Source: Caulobacteraceae bacterium (GTDB taxonomy: Bacteria > Pseudomonadota > Alphaproteobacteria > Caulobacterales > Caulobacteraceae). Taken from it: a stretch of 33,690 bases of DNA. The first letter of the stretch is position 1; each line of letters starts with the position of its first letter. The DNA lies in NCBI GenBank assembly GCA_019232665.1, contig JAFANN010000259.1, positions 1 to 33,690 of the forward strand, given 5' to 3'. Shown here one piece after another: positions 16,828 through 24,959 of this stretch. Under the pieces are notes generated by a model. It was not told where the DNA came from. It was given only the letters and a program-made list of their open reading frames with translations, and ran no database searches. Made by a program: the position numbers and the translations under genes.

Positions 16828-17898
16828 TCAGCGCCCCCACACGGTGAGCACCGACCTCAGCGCCGCCACCAGGGCCAACGGCTGATCGACCATGATGTGG
16901 TGTTCGCTGTCGGGAATGACGATCGACGGGACGCCTGCGAGAACCTCGTTCGGATCGCGACCGGCCTCCGCATGACGGCGGATGATGGCGGAGCGCTCAC
17001 CGTAGATGTGGACCATTGGCACGTCGGTCCGCGTGTCGGGCGGCGCCATGCCGGAACGCTCGAGCTTGCTCCACAGCGAGGGATCGAACTTCCACGTCCA
17101 GCCCTGGCCCGACCCGTCGGGAAGCGGCGCGGGTTTTAGCGACCTGCGGGCGATGAAGTCCGCGACGTAGAGGTTCCCGGGAACCTGCGGCGGCATGAAC
17201 CGGAACCGCGTCAGGGCCTGCTCGAACGTCGGATAGACGCGGTGGGGTCCGGTCCGCTGCGGAGGCCCGCGCCAGCGCCCGGGCGCCTCACCGCGGGCGA
17301 TCGCCTCGCGCTCCATCTGCTCCATCTGCTCGCGGGTCGGCGGGCCGCCGAAGCCGGTGTCGACGAGGATGCAGGCGCTCATCCGCTCGGGGTGGCGCGC
17401 CGCCGAGTAGAAGACCTGGCCGCCGCCGAAGGAGTGGCCGATGTAGACGGGCCGGGCGCCGCCGTCGAAGAGACCCGCCGCGCGCCCCGCCTCGTGGATC
17501 TCGGTGGCGAAGATCTCGAAGCTGTAGTGCTCGCGCCAGTCGGAGGCGCCCATGCCCGAGATTGACAGCGCCGCCACCCGGTGGGTCTGGGCGAAGTAGG
17601 GCGCGATGAAGCTCCACCAGTCGGCGTGGGCGCTGTTGCCGTGGACGAATATCAGTCCCGGCTTGCCGCGCTCGCCCCACGTCAGCAGCTCGATCTGCGC
17701 GCCAAGGACCGGAACGAAGGACCGCTCAGGCTCGATGCCGAGGATCTCGTTGAACCAGGCGGGCGCCGGCGGGGACGCCCCGGCGAACGGCGCCAGGGGA
17801 GAGGCGATCTCCGGCGGCAGATCGGGCTCGAGCCTTCGCGGCTGATCGTCGTCGACGGGCACGTCGAGCGGCAGCGTCTCGGGCTTGTCGTCGGCCAT
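16828..17898 (-). CDS. Alpha/beta hydrolase with acidic N-terminal extension
   Basis: A 356-residue alpha/beta hydrolase. The core begins around residue 65. HGNSAHADWW (86-95) forms the oxyanion hole, Ser156 in YIGHSFGGGQ is the nucleophile, and His333 or His334 in PDSEHHIMVDQP is the catalytic histidine. The first 60 residues are acidic and Pro-rich (LPLDVPVDDDQPRR) with no signal peptide. I chose the ATG at 17898 (MADDKPETL) because GGGAG precedes it at 8 nt; an in-frame extension upstream lacks a ribosome site. It lies 114 nt downstream of the WD40 gene on the same strand. The substrate is unknown. Confidence 0.88.
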   Translation of the reverse strand: MADDKPETLPLDVPVDDDQPRRLEPDLPPEIASPLAPFAGASPPAPAWFNEILGIEPERSFVPVLGAQIELLTWGERGKPGLIFVHGNSAHADWWSFIAPYFAQTHRVAALSISGMGASDWREHYSFEIFATEIHEAGRAAGLFDGGARPVYIGHSFGGGQVFYSAARHPERMSACILVDTGFGGPPTREQMEQMEREAIARGEAPGRWRGPPQRTGPHRVYPTFEQALTRFRFMPPQVPGNLYVADFIARRSLKPAPLPDGSGQGWTWKFDPSLWSKLERSGMAPPDTRTDVPMVHIYGERSAIIRRHAEAGRDPNEVLAGVPSIVIPDSEHHIMVDQPLALVAALRSVLTVWGR

Positions 17899-18012
17899 CC
17901 ATACGTCTCCCGCACCTGCGAACGAAAGACTAGCTAACAAGCGTTTGAAAAATGGCAAGCGCGCCGGGCCGCGGCGAGGAAGCACAATCGCTTGGCGTGC
18001 CGGTTTTCCGGC

Positions 18013-18999
18013 TCAGGACGGGGGCTCGGCCGGGAGATCGGCAAGGTCGACGACTCCGGCGTTTCCCGCCTCGTCGCCCCAGGCAACCTGCCCTGTCTCC
18101 AGCACCGCCAGGGCCGCCAACGGGCCGCCGGGCTCAGCCATCACGATCTTGCGCTCCTCGTGAACGAGGTCGAGGGCGGCAATCCGTCCATCCTCGCTCG
18201 CGGCGGCGACCACACGCCCGGCGGGGTCGACGGCGAGACGTGCGGTCAGGCCGGGCAGCGAGATGTCCACCTGCAGCGCTTGTCGACCCATCGGCCCGTT
18301 GGCGCCGTTGAACGGCCACAGCACCAGCCCTGGCGCCCCTGCGGTGATCAGCCACTGGCCGCCGGCGGCGAAGCCCATACCTCTGACACGACCCTGGTAA
18401 CCGCTCATGGCCATGTCCTTTCCGTCGGAAAGCCGCCAGCCGTGCAGCGCCGGCTCCTGCATGGCCGAGACGACGAACTTCCCGTCGGGGCTGAACAGGA
18501 CGGCGAGGTGCGAGCCGGCGCAGCGCAGCATCACCGGCTTCTGCTCGGCGATGCGCGCGTACCAGAGAGCGACGCCGCCGTAGGTGGCGACGGCGAGACG
18601 GCGGCCCTTCGCATCGAAGGAGAGCGAGGCGGCCGAGGCGGAATGGGAGAATTCGCGCCGGAAGTCCGGCTTGGCCGTGTCGAGGACGACAGCGGTCTTG
18701 CCCGCCGCGGCTGCAACAAGACCGCTCTCCTGCGAGACGGCCAGCGACTCGATCCAGCGGCCCGGCAGGTTCAGCAGCTCGCGGCTCTCGTCCCGCGTGG
18801 ACCACACCAAGCGTCCGTCGTCCCCGCCGGTGAGCACGCCGACGCCGGAAGGATGCCGGGCGGCGGAGAGGATGGCGCCGTCGTGCGCCTCCCGTACGAT
18901 GTCGCCGCCCCATCGCAGCGTGCCGTCGCCAAGCGCGAAGACCGGCTGCCCTCCGTCGTCGACGATGGCGCTCACAAAGGCGTCGAAGCTGAATTCCAT
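18013..18999 (-). CDS. WD40-like beta-propeller protein
   Basis: A 328-residue protein made almost entirely of degenerate WD40-type blades. Repeated blade endings read DGRLVWST, GGVALWYA, EPALHGWRL, PGLVLWPF and DGRIAALDL, spaced about 40 residues apart, suggesting a seven-bladed propeller. There is no signal peptide or catalytic motif, so it is probably a cytoplasmic scaffold. The ATG at 18999 (MEFSFDAFV) is chosen; an earlier in-frame start is possible. It reads on the same strand as cobW but is separated from it by the opposite-strand exbD. The partner is unknown. Confidence 0.8.
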   Translation of the reverse strand: MEFSFDAFVSAIVDDGGQPVFALGDGTLRWGGDIVREAHDGAILSAARHPSGVGVLTGGDDGRLVWSTRDESRELLNLPGRWIESLAVSQESGLVAAAAGKTAVVLDTAKPDFRREFSHSASAASLSFDAKGRRLAVATYGGVALWYARIAEQKPVMLRCAGSHLAVLFSPDGKFVVSAMQEPALHGWRLSDGKDMAMSGYQGRVRGMGFAAGGQWLITAGAPGLVLWPFNGANGPMGRQALQVDISLPGLTARLAVDPAGRVVAAASEDGRIAALDLVHEERKIVMAEPGGPLAALAVLETGQVAWGDEAGNAGVVDLADLPAEPPS

Positions 19000-19154
19000 G
19001 CCGCCCCGCTTAGCCGAAGCGGGCGTCCGCTGGCGAGACGCCATAGGGAATCATCCCGGGCTTTACATCCGCGTGGTTCCGCGCAATTGCATCGGGCGTA
19101 ATTTGAATGAGACCGGAGCGCCCCGAAGGCGGGAGCCCGGATGAGGAGCTTTGG

Positions 19155-19607
19155 ATGGCAGCGAAGATCGGCAGCGCCGGAGGGAGCAAGTTCGACCTCG
19201 GGCAGAACTCTGACATGAACGTTACCCCCTTCGTGGACGTCATGCTCGTGCTGCTAATCATATTCATGGTCGTGGCGCCGATCGCCACGACGTCGATCCG
19301 CATGGACATCCCGCCGGCGACGCCGCCCAAGAACGACAACTCCAAGCCGCCGACCTTCATCTCGATCAACGACGCCGGCCAGATCTACGTCTCGTTCGGC
19401 AAGAACGACATCCGCCCGTCGTCGATGGGCATGCTGCCCTACGACCTCGCCAAGTCCCTCGCCGTCGCCAACCCCACCAACGAGCGCATCTTCATCCGCG
19501 CCGACCGCCACGTGCCCTACGGCAAGTTCATGGAAGTGGTGAACCAGCTGCAGCTGGACGGCTATTACAAGGTCGGCCTGATCGCAGAGAACCTCGGCAC
19601 GAGCTGA
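19155..19607 (+). CDS. exbD: ExbD/TolR family biopolymer transport protein
   Basis: A 150-residue ExbD/TolR family protein that couples the proton gradient to TonB (or Tol) action in the cell envelope. It has a short cytoplasmic N-terminus, a single membrane helix carrying the essential aspartate (Asp28 in TPFVDVMLVLLIIFMVVAP), and a periplasmic domain. NVTPFVDVMLVLLIIFM is the family signature. The ATG at 19155 follows GAGGAG (19143-19148). No exbB or tonB is adjacent, and a strong terminator follows, so it is a single-gene unit. It is named ExbD rather than TolR from motif resemblance only. Confidence 0.92.
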   Translation: MAAKIGSAGGSKFDLGQNSDMNVTPFVDVMLVLLIIFMVVAPIATTSIRMDIPPATPPKNDNSKPPTFISINDAGQIYVSFGKNDIRPSSMGMLPYDLAKSLAVANPTNERIFIRADRHVPYGKFMEVVNQLQLDGYYKVGLIAENLGTS

Positions 19608-19630
19608 TCGGCGACCATCGCCGGATACGG

Positions 19631-19660
19631 AAAGGGCCCCTCACGGGGCCCTTTTCTTTT
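19631..19660 (+). terminator. Intrinsic terminator of exbD
   Basis: AAAGGGCCCC (19631-19640), loop TCAC, and GGGGCCCTTT (19645-19654) form a perfect 10-bp stem, followed by a T-rich tract to 19661. Confidence 0.9.
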
Positions 19661-19665
19661 TGTCT

Positions 19666-19915
19666 CTCCCCTTCTGGCCACGCCATTCACACATCTCCTT
19701 TTTTCATCTGTCATCCCGGGCCGTAGCGAGCTCGGCGTCGCCGGGCGAAGCGAGGACCCGGGACCTAGGTGACTGGGCGAGCCGCCGCGGTTCGCGAACC
19801 GCTGCGCCGTGGGCGTGGCCCTGGGTCCCGGGTCCTCGCTTCGCTGCGCTCGCTACGGCCCGGGATGACAGAGAAAATTGGAATCGAAGTGTGAATCCGG
19901 TAGCCAGAAGGGGAG
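19666..19915. repeat. 250-bp imperfect palindromic element
   Basis: Nested inverted arms fill the space between the exbD terminator and the cobW stop. The outer arms CTCCCCTTCTGGC (19666-19678) and GCCAGAAGGGGAG (19903-19915) match exactly. Next come ATTCACAC (19685-19692) and GTGTGAAT (19889-19896). A perfect 22-nt pair follows at 19709-19730 and 19849-19870 (core ATCCCGGGCCGTAGCGAG), then a perfect 20-nt pair at 19746-19765 and 19824-19843 (core GGACCCGGGACC). The centre is about 58 nt. The GAAGCGAGGACCCGGG type of sequence occurs as an intergenic repeat in alphaproteobacterial genomes. It has no ORF and could be a non-autonomous mobile or REP-like element that also acts as a bidirectional terminator. 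Confidence 0.85.
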
Positions 19916-19918
19916 GGA

Positions 19919-20977
19919 CTAGGCCGCGCACGCCTCGAGGCTCTTCCGCAGGTCGGCTTCGTCGAGGCCGCGGCCGATGAAGACCATGCGGCTTTCCCTC
20001 GGCTCGTCGTCGCGCCAGGGCCGCTGCAGGTCGCCTTCCAGCATCATGTGCACGGCCTGGAACACCAACCGGCGATCCTCGCCGGCGACGTTCAGGATCC
20101 CCTTCGCCCGCAGGATGTCCTGGCCCTTGGTCTGCAGCAGGTCGTTCAGCCAGCGGGTGAACTTGCCGCCGTCGAGCGCCCGGTCGAGGCGCAGCGAGAC
20201 CCCGGCGATATCGTCCTCATGCTGGTGGCCGCGCGGACCGTCATGATCGTGATCGTCGTGATGATCGTGATCGTGGTCGTGGTCGCAGTCGGGACCGTGG
20301 ACATGTCCCGCCTCTCCATGCGCCGGATTGAGGAAGTCCGGCTCCAGGGCCGTGATCCGCTCCAGGTCGAAGCCGCCGCGGCCGAGCACCGCCTCGAGCG
20401 GCACGTTCGAGCGAACGGCGCGATGGATCAGGGCCAGCGGGTTGAGCCCGTGCAGGCGCGCCTCGATCCGCGCCAGCTCCGCCTCGTCCACGAGATCGGC
20501 CTTGTTGAGCACGATCTGGTCGGCGAAGGCGACCTGCTCGCGCGCCTCCTTGCTGTCGTCCAACGTGGAGGGGCCGTGCAGGGCGTCGAAGACGGTGGTG
20601 ACCGAGTCCAGGCGCGTGCGCGCCTTGACGTCCTCGTCGACGAAGAAGGTCTGGGCGACGGGACCGGGATCGGCGAGGCCCGTCGTCTCGACGACGATGG
20701 CGTCGAAGCCCCGCTTGGCGTTCGCCTGTCGCTTCATCAGCCCCTGCAGCACCCGGATCAGGTCGCCCCGCACGGTGCAGCAGACGCAGCCGTTGTTCAT
20801 CTCGAAGACTTCTTCGTCCGCGCCCACGACGAGGTCGCCGTCGATGCCGATCTCGCCGAACTCGTTGACGATCACGGCGTAGCGCTTCCCGTGGTCCTCT
20901 GAGAGGATGCGGTTGAGCAGGGTGGTCTTGCCGGCGCCGAGGTAGCCGGTGAGGACGGTCACGGGGATCTGAGACAT
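19919..20977 (-). CDS. CobW/COG0523 family GTPase (metallochaperone, probably zinc)
   Basis: A 352-residue G3E-family GTPase of the COG0523/CobW group, which delivers metal ions to client proteins using GTP. Motifs seen are Walker A GYLGAGKTT (11-19), the metal-binding CxCC at Cys64-Cys66-Cys67 (NNGCVCC), Walker B-like VVETTG, and the guanine-specificity motif NKAD (158-161). A His/Asp-rich loop at residues 220-253 (HVHGPDCDHDHDHDHH onward) is a likely metal reservoir. The C-terminal CobW domain ends with GRGLDEADLRKSLEACAA. The start ATG at 20977 (MSQIPVTVLTGYLGAGK) fits the family; the longer open frame upstream is not coding. No clear Zur box was found upstream. Zinc rather than cobalt or nickel is inferred from the ZNG1-like features. 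Confidence 0.94.
   Translation of the reverse strand: MSQIPVTVLTGYLGAGKTTLLNRILSEDHGKRYAVIVNEFGEIGIDGDLVVGADEEVFEMNNGCVCCTVRGDLIRVLQGLMKRQANAKRGFDAIVVETTGLADPGPVAQTFFVDEDVKARTRLDSVTTVFDALHGPSTLDDSKEAREQVAFADQIVLNKADLVDEAELARIEARLHGLNPLALIHRAVRSNVPLEAVLGRGGFDLERITALEPDFLNPAHGEAGHVHGPDCDHDHDHDHHDDHDHDGPRGHQHEDDIAGVSLRLDRALDGGKFTRWLNDLLQTKGQDILRAKGILNVAGEDRRLVFQAVHMMLEGDLQRPWRDDEPRESRMVFIGRGLDEADLRKSLEACAA
20241..20287. repeat. Hexamer-like tandem repeat encoding the His-Asp loop of CobW
   Basis: Reiterated GATCGT/GGTCGT units encode alternating His and Asp codons in the metal-binding loop. Such low-complexity tracts can change length by slippage in multiples of two residues without breaking the frame. 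Confidence 0.7.
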
Positions 20978-21100
20978 GGCCGCCAAGATAGGAAGCGACC
21001 GGGCGGGCGCGCAACGGCGTCGCCACCGTTCGGGCTGCGCTTGAATTTCCGGCGGGCCCGGCAGTGAGCTATAGCCCTCGCCGGATCGCTGGAGACGCCG

Positions 21101-23296
21101 ATGAGCCGCCGCAAGACCGTCGCATACGCAGCCCTGTTGCTTTGCGGCCTGGCGCCTGCCGCCTGGGGGGCCGATCCCCTGGCCCCCGTCGGGGTGGGTC
21201 CGCGTCCCGCCCCTCCGCCTGCGCGGCCGGTCGTCGAGACGCTCTACGGGACCAAGGTCACCGACGACTTTCGGTACATGGAGGCGCTGGATCCGCAGAC
21301 CATCGCCTGGATGAAGGCCCAGGGGGCCTACACGCGGCGGGTGCTCGACGCGATTGCGCCTCTGGCCGGGGTCAAGACCAGGACCGCCGCCTTCTCGGGA
21401 AGCTTCGGCTTCATCCAGGCTTATGCGACCTTCGGCGGCCGCGCCTTCTATCAGGAGCGTGCGCCCGGGTCCGACGCCTTCGACCTGATGGTCCGCGAGC
21501 CGGACGGCCAAGTGCGCACGGTGATCGACGTGGCGGCGTTGCGGGCCGCTCACGGCGGCACGCCGTATGCGATCAACTACATCATGCCTTCGCCCGACGG
21601 CTCGAAGGTGGCCGCCGGCGTCTCGGCGGGAGGATCGGAGGACGCCGACCTCTTCGTCTATGACGCAGCCACGGGCGCGCAGATCGGCGGGCCGATCGAT
21701 CGCGCGCAGTTCGGTCCGACCAGCTGGAGCGCCGATTCCAAGACGCTCTATTTCATCCGCCTGCAGGAGCTCCGGCCGGGCGCCTCGCCGAGCGATAAGT
21801 ACCTGAACGTCAGCCTGGACGCCTGGGACCTCAGGTCCGCGCCCGTGGTCCTGCTGGGGGCGACGACAGGCCGCGGGCCGGCTTTCTCGGCCACCGAGTC
21901 GCCGGCGCTGGAAATCATTCCCGGATCATCCGTCGCCGTGCTCGTTTCCCAGAACGGCGTGCAGAACGAGATCAAGGTCTGGACCGCCCCCGCCAGCGAA
22001 GCGGCGCGTCCCGACGCGCCCTGGAAGCTGCTGGCGGACCGCTCCGAGGGGATCACCAGCCTCGACGCCCGTGGCGACGAGCTGTTCCTGCTCTCGCACA
22101 AGGACGCGCCGACCTTCCAAGTGCTCGTCCTGAAGGGGGGCCAGGACCTTACCCAGGCGAAGGTCCTGGTGCCCGCCCGGCCCGACCGGGTGATCGAAGG
22201 TGTCCACGCGGCCTCCGACGCGCTCTATGTGACGGTGCGCGACGGCGTCTATTCGCACCTCCTGCGCATCCCGGCTGGGACCGAGCGGATCGAGGAGGTC
22301 GCCCTGCCCGTCCACGGTCACGCCGGGGAGGTGTTCAGCGACTCCCGTTTTCCGGGCGTGATCGTCGACATGTCGAGCTGGACGACCCAGCCGACCCTGT
22401 TCCGCTACAATCCCGCCGACGGCAAATTCTCCGAGATCCATGTCGGCGTCCGCGGCGACATCGACCCGGCAGGATTCCAGGTCAGCGACCTGAAAGCCCG
22501 CGCGCGCGATGGCGTCGAGGTCCCCCTCTCCCTGATCCAGCCGAAGGGCGCGTCGGGGCCTCAACCGACCGTGGTCGAGGCTTACGGCGCCTATGGCATC
22601 TCCAACCTCGCCGACTTCTCGACCCGCCGCGCGGAAATGATGAAGGAGGGGATCACCTACGCCATCTGCCACGTCCGCGGCGGCGGGGAGCTGGGCGAGG
22701 CCTGGCGGCTGGGCGGCAAGGACGCCGACAAGCCCAACACCTGGCGCGACCTGATCGCCTGTGGCGAGGACCTCGTCGCCAGCGGCGTCACGACCAAGGA
22801 TAAGCTGTTCATCATCGGCGGGTCGGCCGGCGGGATCACCATGGGGCGGGCGATGGAGGAGCGGCCGGAGCTCTTCGCGGGTGTGATGGACCTGGTCCCC
22901 GACGCCAACTCGGCCCGCGCGGAGTTCATGCCCAGCGGTCCGCTCAACATTCCCGAGTTCGGGACGATCAAGACCGAGCAGGGCTTCCACAACCTTTATG
23001 AGATGGACGCCTACCTGCACGTAAAGAGCGGCGTCGCCTATCCAGCGGTCATGATCACCACCGGCCTCAACGACCCGCGCGTGGCGCCCTGGGAGCCGGC
23101 CAAGTTCGCCGCCGCCCTCGAGGCGGCCGGCGCGCCGAATCCCGTGTTGCTGCGGATCGACGAGCAGGCCGGCCACGGCATCGGCTCGACCCGGACCCAG
23201 GGCGACCTGCTGAGCGCCGACGAGATCGCCTTCGTCTTCTGGCGATCCGGCCGGCCCGGCTGGCGCCCCGACGCGGGTGCGGAGACTGCAAAGTGA
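21101..23296 (+). CDS. Prolyl oligopeptidase family serine peptidase (S9A)
   Basis: A 731-residue peptidase of the prolyl oligopeptidase family, cutting short peptides after proline. It is exported: residues 1-23 (MSRRKTVAYAALLLCGLAPA, cleavage after AWG or nearby) form a signal peptide. The N-terminal part (YGTKVTDDFRYMEALD) leads into the beta-propeller that gates the active site. The C-terminal hydrolase domain has Ser575 in IIGGSAGGITMG, Asp658 in GLNDPRVAPWEP and His692 in QAGHGIGST, with the conserved YGAYG segment before it. It is transcribed divergently from cobW. The propeller resembles a typical POP, so large proteins are probably excluded as substrates. Confidence 0.93.
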   Translation: MSRRKTVAYAALLLCGLAPAAWGADPLAPVGVGPRPAPPPARPVVETLYGTKVTDDFRYMEALDPQTIAWMKAQGAYTRRVLDAIAPLAGVKTRTAAFSGSFGFIQAYATFGGRAFYQERAPGSDAFDLMVREPDGQVRTVIDVAALRAAHGGTPYAINYIMPSPDGSKVAAGVSAGGSEDADLFVYDAATGAQIGGPIDRAQFGPTSWSADSKTLYFIRLQELRPGASPSDKYLNVSLDAWDLRSAPVVLLGATTGRGPAFSATESPALEIIPGSSVAVLVSQNGVQNEIKVWTAPASEAARPDAPWKLLADRSEGITSLDARGDELFLLSHKDAPTFQVLVLKGGQDLTQAKVLVPARPDRVIEGVHAASDALYVTVRDGVYSHLLRIPAGTERIEEVALPVHGHAGEVFSDSRFPGVIVDMSSWTTQPTLFRYNPADGKFSEIHVGVRGDIDPAGFQVSDLKARARDGVEVPLSLIQPKGASGPQPTVVEAYGAYGISNLADFSTRRAEMMKEGITYAICHVRGGGELGEAWRLGGKDADKPNTWRDLIACGEDLVASGVTTKDKLFIIGGSAGGITMGRAMEERPELFAGVMDLVPDANSARAEFMPSGPLNIPEFGTIKTEQGFHNLYEMDAYLHVKSGVAYPAVMITTGLNDPRVAPWEPAKFAAALEAAGAPNPVLLRIDEQAGHGIGSTRTQGDLLSADEIAFVFWRSGRPGWRPDAGAETAK

Positions 23297-23308
23297 AGCC
23301 CGGCCGCC

Positions 23309-23336
23309 TTGACTCGGGGGGAGCCACGAGTATAGG
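23309..23336 (+). promoter_or_regulatory. Promoter of rplU-rpmA
   Basis: TTGACT (23309-23314), a 16-nt spacer and TATAGG (23331-23336) form a good sigma-70-type promoter starting just after the peptidase gene. The predicted transcript start is near 23343. Confidence 0.65.
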
Positions 23337-23347
23337 TCCCACCCCTT

Positions 23348-23370
23348 CGCCCGCGGAATTCTCGCGGGCG
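23348..23370 (+). promoter_or_regulatory. Hairpin at the start of the rplU leader
   Basis: CGCCCGCG (23348-23355) and CGCGGGCG (23363-23370) form a perfect 8-bp stem with a 7-nt loop. It lies a few bases after the predicted transcript start of rplU. It could stabilise the mRNA or serve as an autoregulatory site; it could also be the terminator of the peptidase gene, although only four T follow (after a 6-nt interval). Confidence 0.45.
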
Positions 23371-23423
23371 ATCGCGTTTTCACGTCTGTGACTTTAGACT
23401 TCCGACCTTAAGGGCCTCGACAA

Positions 23424-23879
23424 ATGTACGCTGTGATCAGGACCGGCGGCAAACAGTACCGGGTTCAGCCCGGCGACCTGCTGGTCGTCGAGAAGCTCGA
23501 CGGCGACCCCGGCGCGGCCGTGGCCTTCGACGAGGTGCTGATGCTCGGCGACGATGCCGCCGTCACCGTGGGCGCCCCCCTGATCGAGGGCGCCAGCGTG
23601 AGCGCTACGCTGGTGGAGACCCGCAAGGGCGACAAGATCAAGGTCTTCAAGAAGATCCGCCGCCAGGGCTACCGCCGCACCCAGGGCCACCGCCAGTTCG
23701 AGACCGTCCTGCGCGTCACCGGCATCGCCGGCGCCGGCCAGGAGGCGAAGTGGGACGGCAAGGTCGACCTCACCCCGATGTCGGTGATCAAGGCCCGCGC
23801 CCAGAACCTCGCCCGCAGCCAGGAAGCCGCCGCGCAGAAGGCCGAAGCCCGCGCCGCGCGCAAGGCTCCCCAGGCCTGA
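23424..23879 (+). CDS. rplU: 50S ribosomal protein L21
   Basis: A 151-residue L21, which binds 23S rRNA and contacts L20. The core reads MYAVIRTGGKQYRVQPGDLL and ends with the signature DKIKVFKKIRRQGYRRTQGHR (split here as a motif near residues 72-92). E. coli L21 is about 103 residues. The extra 45-residue Ala/Arg/Lys-rich tail (ARSQEAAAQKAEARAARKAP) is a feature seen in alphaproteobacterial L21. The ATG is at 23424, about 80 nt after the predicted transcript start. It is followed by rpmA after 29 nt, the conserved rplU-rpmA pair. Confidence 0.97.
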   Translation: MYAVIRTGGKQYRVQPGDLLVVEKLDGDPGAAVAFDEVLMLGDDAAVTVGAPLIEGASVSATLVETRKGDKIKVFKKIRRQGYRRTQGHRQFETVLRVTGIAGAGQEAKWDGKVDLTPMSVIKARAQNLARSQEAAAQKAEARAARKAPQA

Positions 23880-23908
23880 CGCGCAAGACCAAGATTTAGG
23901 AGCAGACC

Positions 23909-24190
23909 ATGGCTCACAAGAAATCCGGCGGTTCGTCCAGCAACGGCCGCGACTCGCACTCCAAGCGCCTCGGCGTGAAGAAGTTCGGCGGCGAAGCTGT
24001 CCTCGCCGGTAACATCCTCGTACGCCAGCGCGGAACCAAGTGGTGGCCGGGCGAGAACGTCGGCATGGGCCGGGACCACACCCTCTTCGCGACCGTCGAT
24101 GGCGCGGTGAAGTTTACGACCAAGAAGGGTGACCGAACCTACGTCAACGTCACGCCGGCCCAGCCGGCCGCGGCCCAGGCCGCCGAGTAG
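23909..24190 (+). CDS. rpmA: 50S ribosomal protein L27
   Basis: A 93-residue L27, whose N-terminal tail reaches the peptidyl-transferase centre. [20 protein letters not shown] is the family start and there is no Firmicutes-type cleavable extension. [20 protein letters not shown] is the core motif. The start has AGGAG (23898-23902) upstream. It is co-transcribed with rplU and followed by a hairpin at 24218-24245. Confidence 0.97.
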   Translation: MAHKKSGGSSSNGRDSHSKRLGVKKFGGEAVLAGNILVRQRGTKWWPGENVGMGRDHTLFATVDGAVKFTTKKGDRTYVNVTPAQPAAAQAAE

Positions 24191-24217
24191 CGATCCGCAA
24201 AAGACCCTCCAAGTCTT

Positions 24218-24245
24218 CCGGATCGCTGAGAGACCAGCGATCCGG
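24218..24245 (+). terminator. Hairpin after rpmA, possible transcript end
   Basis: CCGGATCGCT (24218-24227), loop GAGAGACC and AGCGATCCGG (24236-24245) form a perfect 10-bp stem 28 nt after the rpmA stop. No T-tract follows, so it may stabilise the rplU-rpmA mRNA 3' end or terminate weakly rather than act as a classical intrinsic terminator. Confidence 0.5.
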
Positions 24246-24346
24246 ACCAGCCTGACGCGCGGGCGCCCCGGATCGGGACAACCGCCCGCGCCAAGCTCAG
24301 GGCCCTCCTCACGAAAGACGAGGTTGGCCCGGGCCGGGAGGGTTTG

Positions 24347-24883
24347 ATGACTGCCTTGGAAGCCGCACGGCCGGCTTTGCACACGCCAAGACTGAAGCTG
24401 CGGTTCCCGCGGCCGTCCGACGCGCCCGAAATCGCCTGGTACGCCAACGACATCGACGTGGCGCGAATGACGACGGGCATCCCCCATCCCTACGGTTTGG
24501 AGCAGGCCCGCAGCTTCCTCGAGCGGGTCGAGGCGATGAATCCGGACGAGGAGGCCCTGTTCGCCATCGAGGCGCCAGGCGAGGGCGTCATCGGCCTGAT
24601 CGGATTTCACAACAACGACGAAGACGCCTGCGAGATCGGCTACTGGCTGGGCCGGCCGTACTGGAACCGCGGCCTGATGACCGAGGCCGTCTGCGGGGCG
24701 GTGGCGTGGGCCGCGCGCACCTGGGGCCGCCGCTACATCGTCTCCGGCCACTTCGCCGACAACGACGCGTCCGGCCGCGTGCTGATCAAGGCTCACTTCC
24801 TCTACACCGGCGAGGTCCGCTGGCGCTTCTCCCTCGCCCGTGGCGAGGCTGCGCCGACGCGGATGATGGTCTGGCTCGCATGA
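24347..24883 (+). CDS. GNAT family N-acetyltransferase
   Basis: A 178-residue GNAT acetyltransferase of the RimJ/RimL-like type. LHTPRLKLRFPRPSDAPEIA is the usual N-terminal beta1-alpha1 segment, GVIGLIGFHNNDEDACEIGYWL covers strands 4 and 5 (split motif near residues 84-105), and RPYWNRGLMTEAV is the acetyl-CoA pyrophosphate-binding loop. It ends with a strand as expected. The ATG at 24347 is chosen over a TTG one codon earlier; GGGAGGG (24336-24342) precedes it. In Caulobacter-type genomes a GNAT gene commonly follows rplU-rpmA. The substrate is unknown. Confidence 0.87.
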   Translation: MTALEAARPALHTPRLKLRFPRPSDAPEIAWYANDIDVARMTTGIPHPYGLEQARSFLERVEAMNPDEEALFAIEAPGEGVIGLIGFHNNDEDACEIGYWLGRPYWNRGLMTEAVCGAVAWAARTWGRRYIVSGHFADNDASGRVLIKAHFLYTGEVRWRFSLARGEAAPTRMMVWLA

Positions 24884-24911
24884 GGCAGAAGGATCACCTT
24901 CGGACGGGGGG

Positions 24912-24940
24912 CTGACAGAGCTTCGGAAAGGGCCTATATC
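24912..24940 (+). promoter_or_regulatory. Promoter of the rimP-nusA-infB operon
   Basis: CTGACA (24912-24917), a 17-nt spacer and TATATC (24935-24940) form a well-spaced promoter after the GNAT stop. The transcript would start near 24947 and run into the leader terminator ahead of rimP. Confidence 0.65.
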
Positions 24941-24959
24941 CTCCTCAACATCGTCCGAT

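Noticed and set aside
19704-19980. Small ORFs on both strands within the 250-bp palindrome
   Set aside because: They arise from the repeat itself, lack ribosome sites and have no protein-like composition.
20978-21100. Zur operator ahead of cobW
   Set aside because: No sequence close to the AT-rich Zur palindrome was found in the divergent gap, so zinc control was not annotated.
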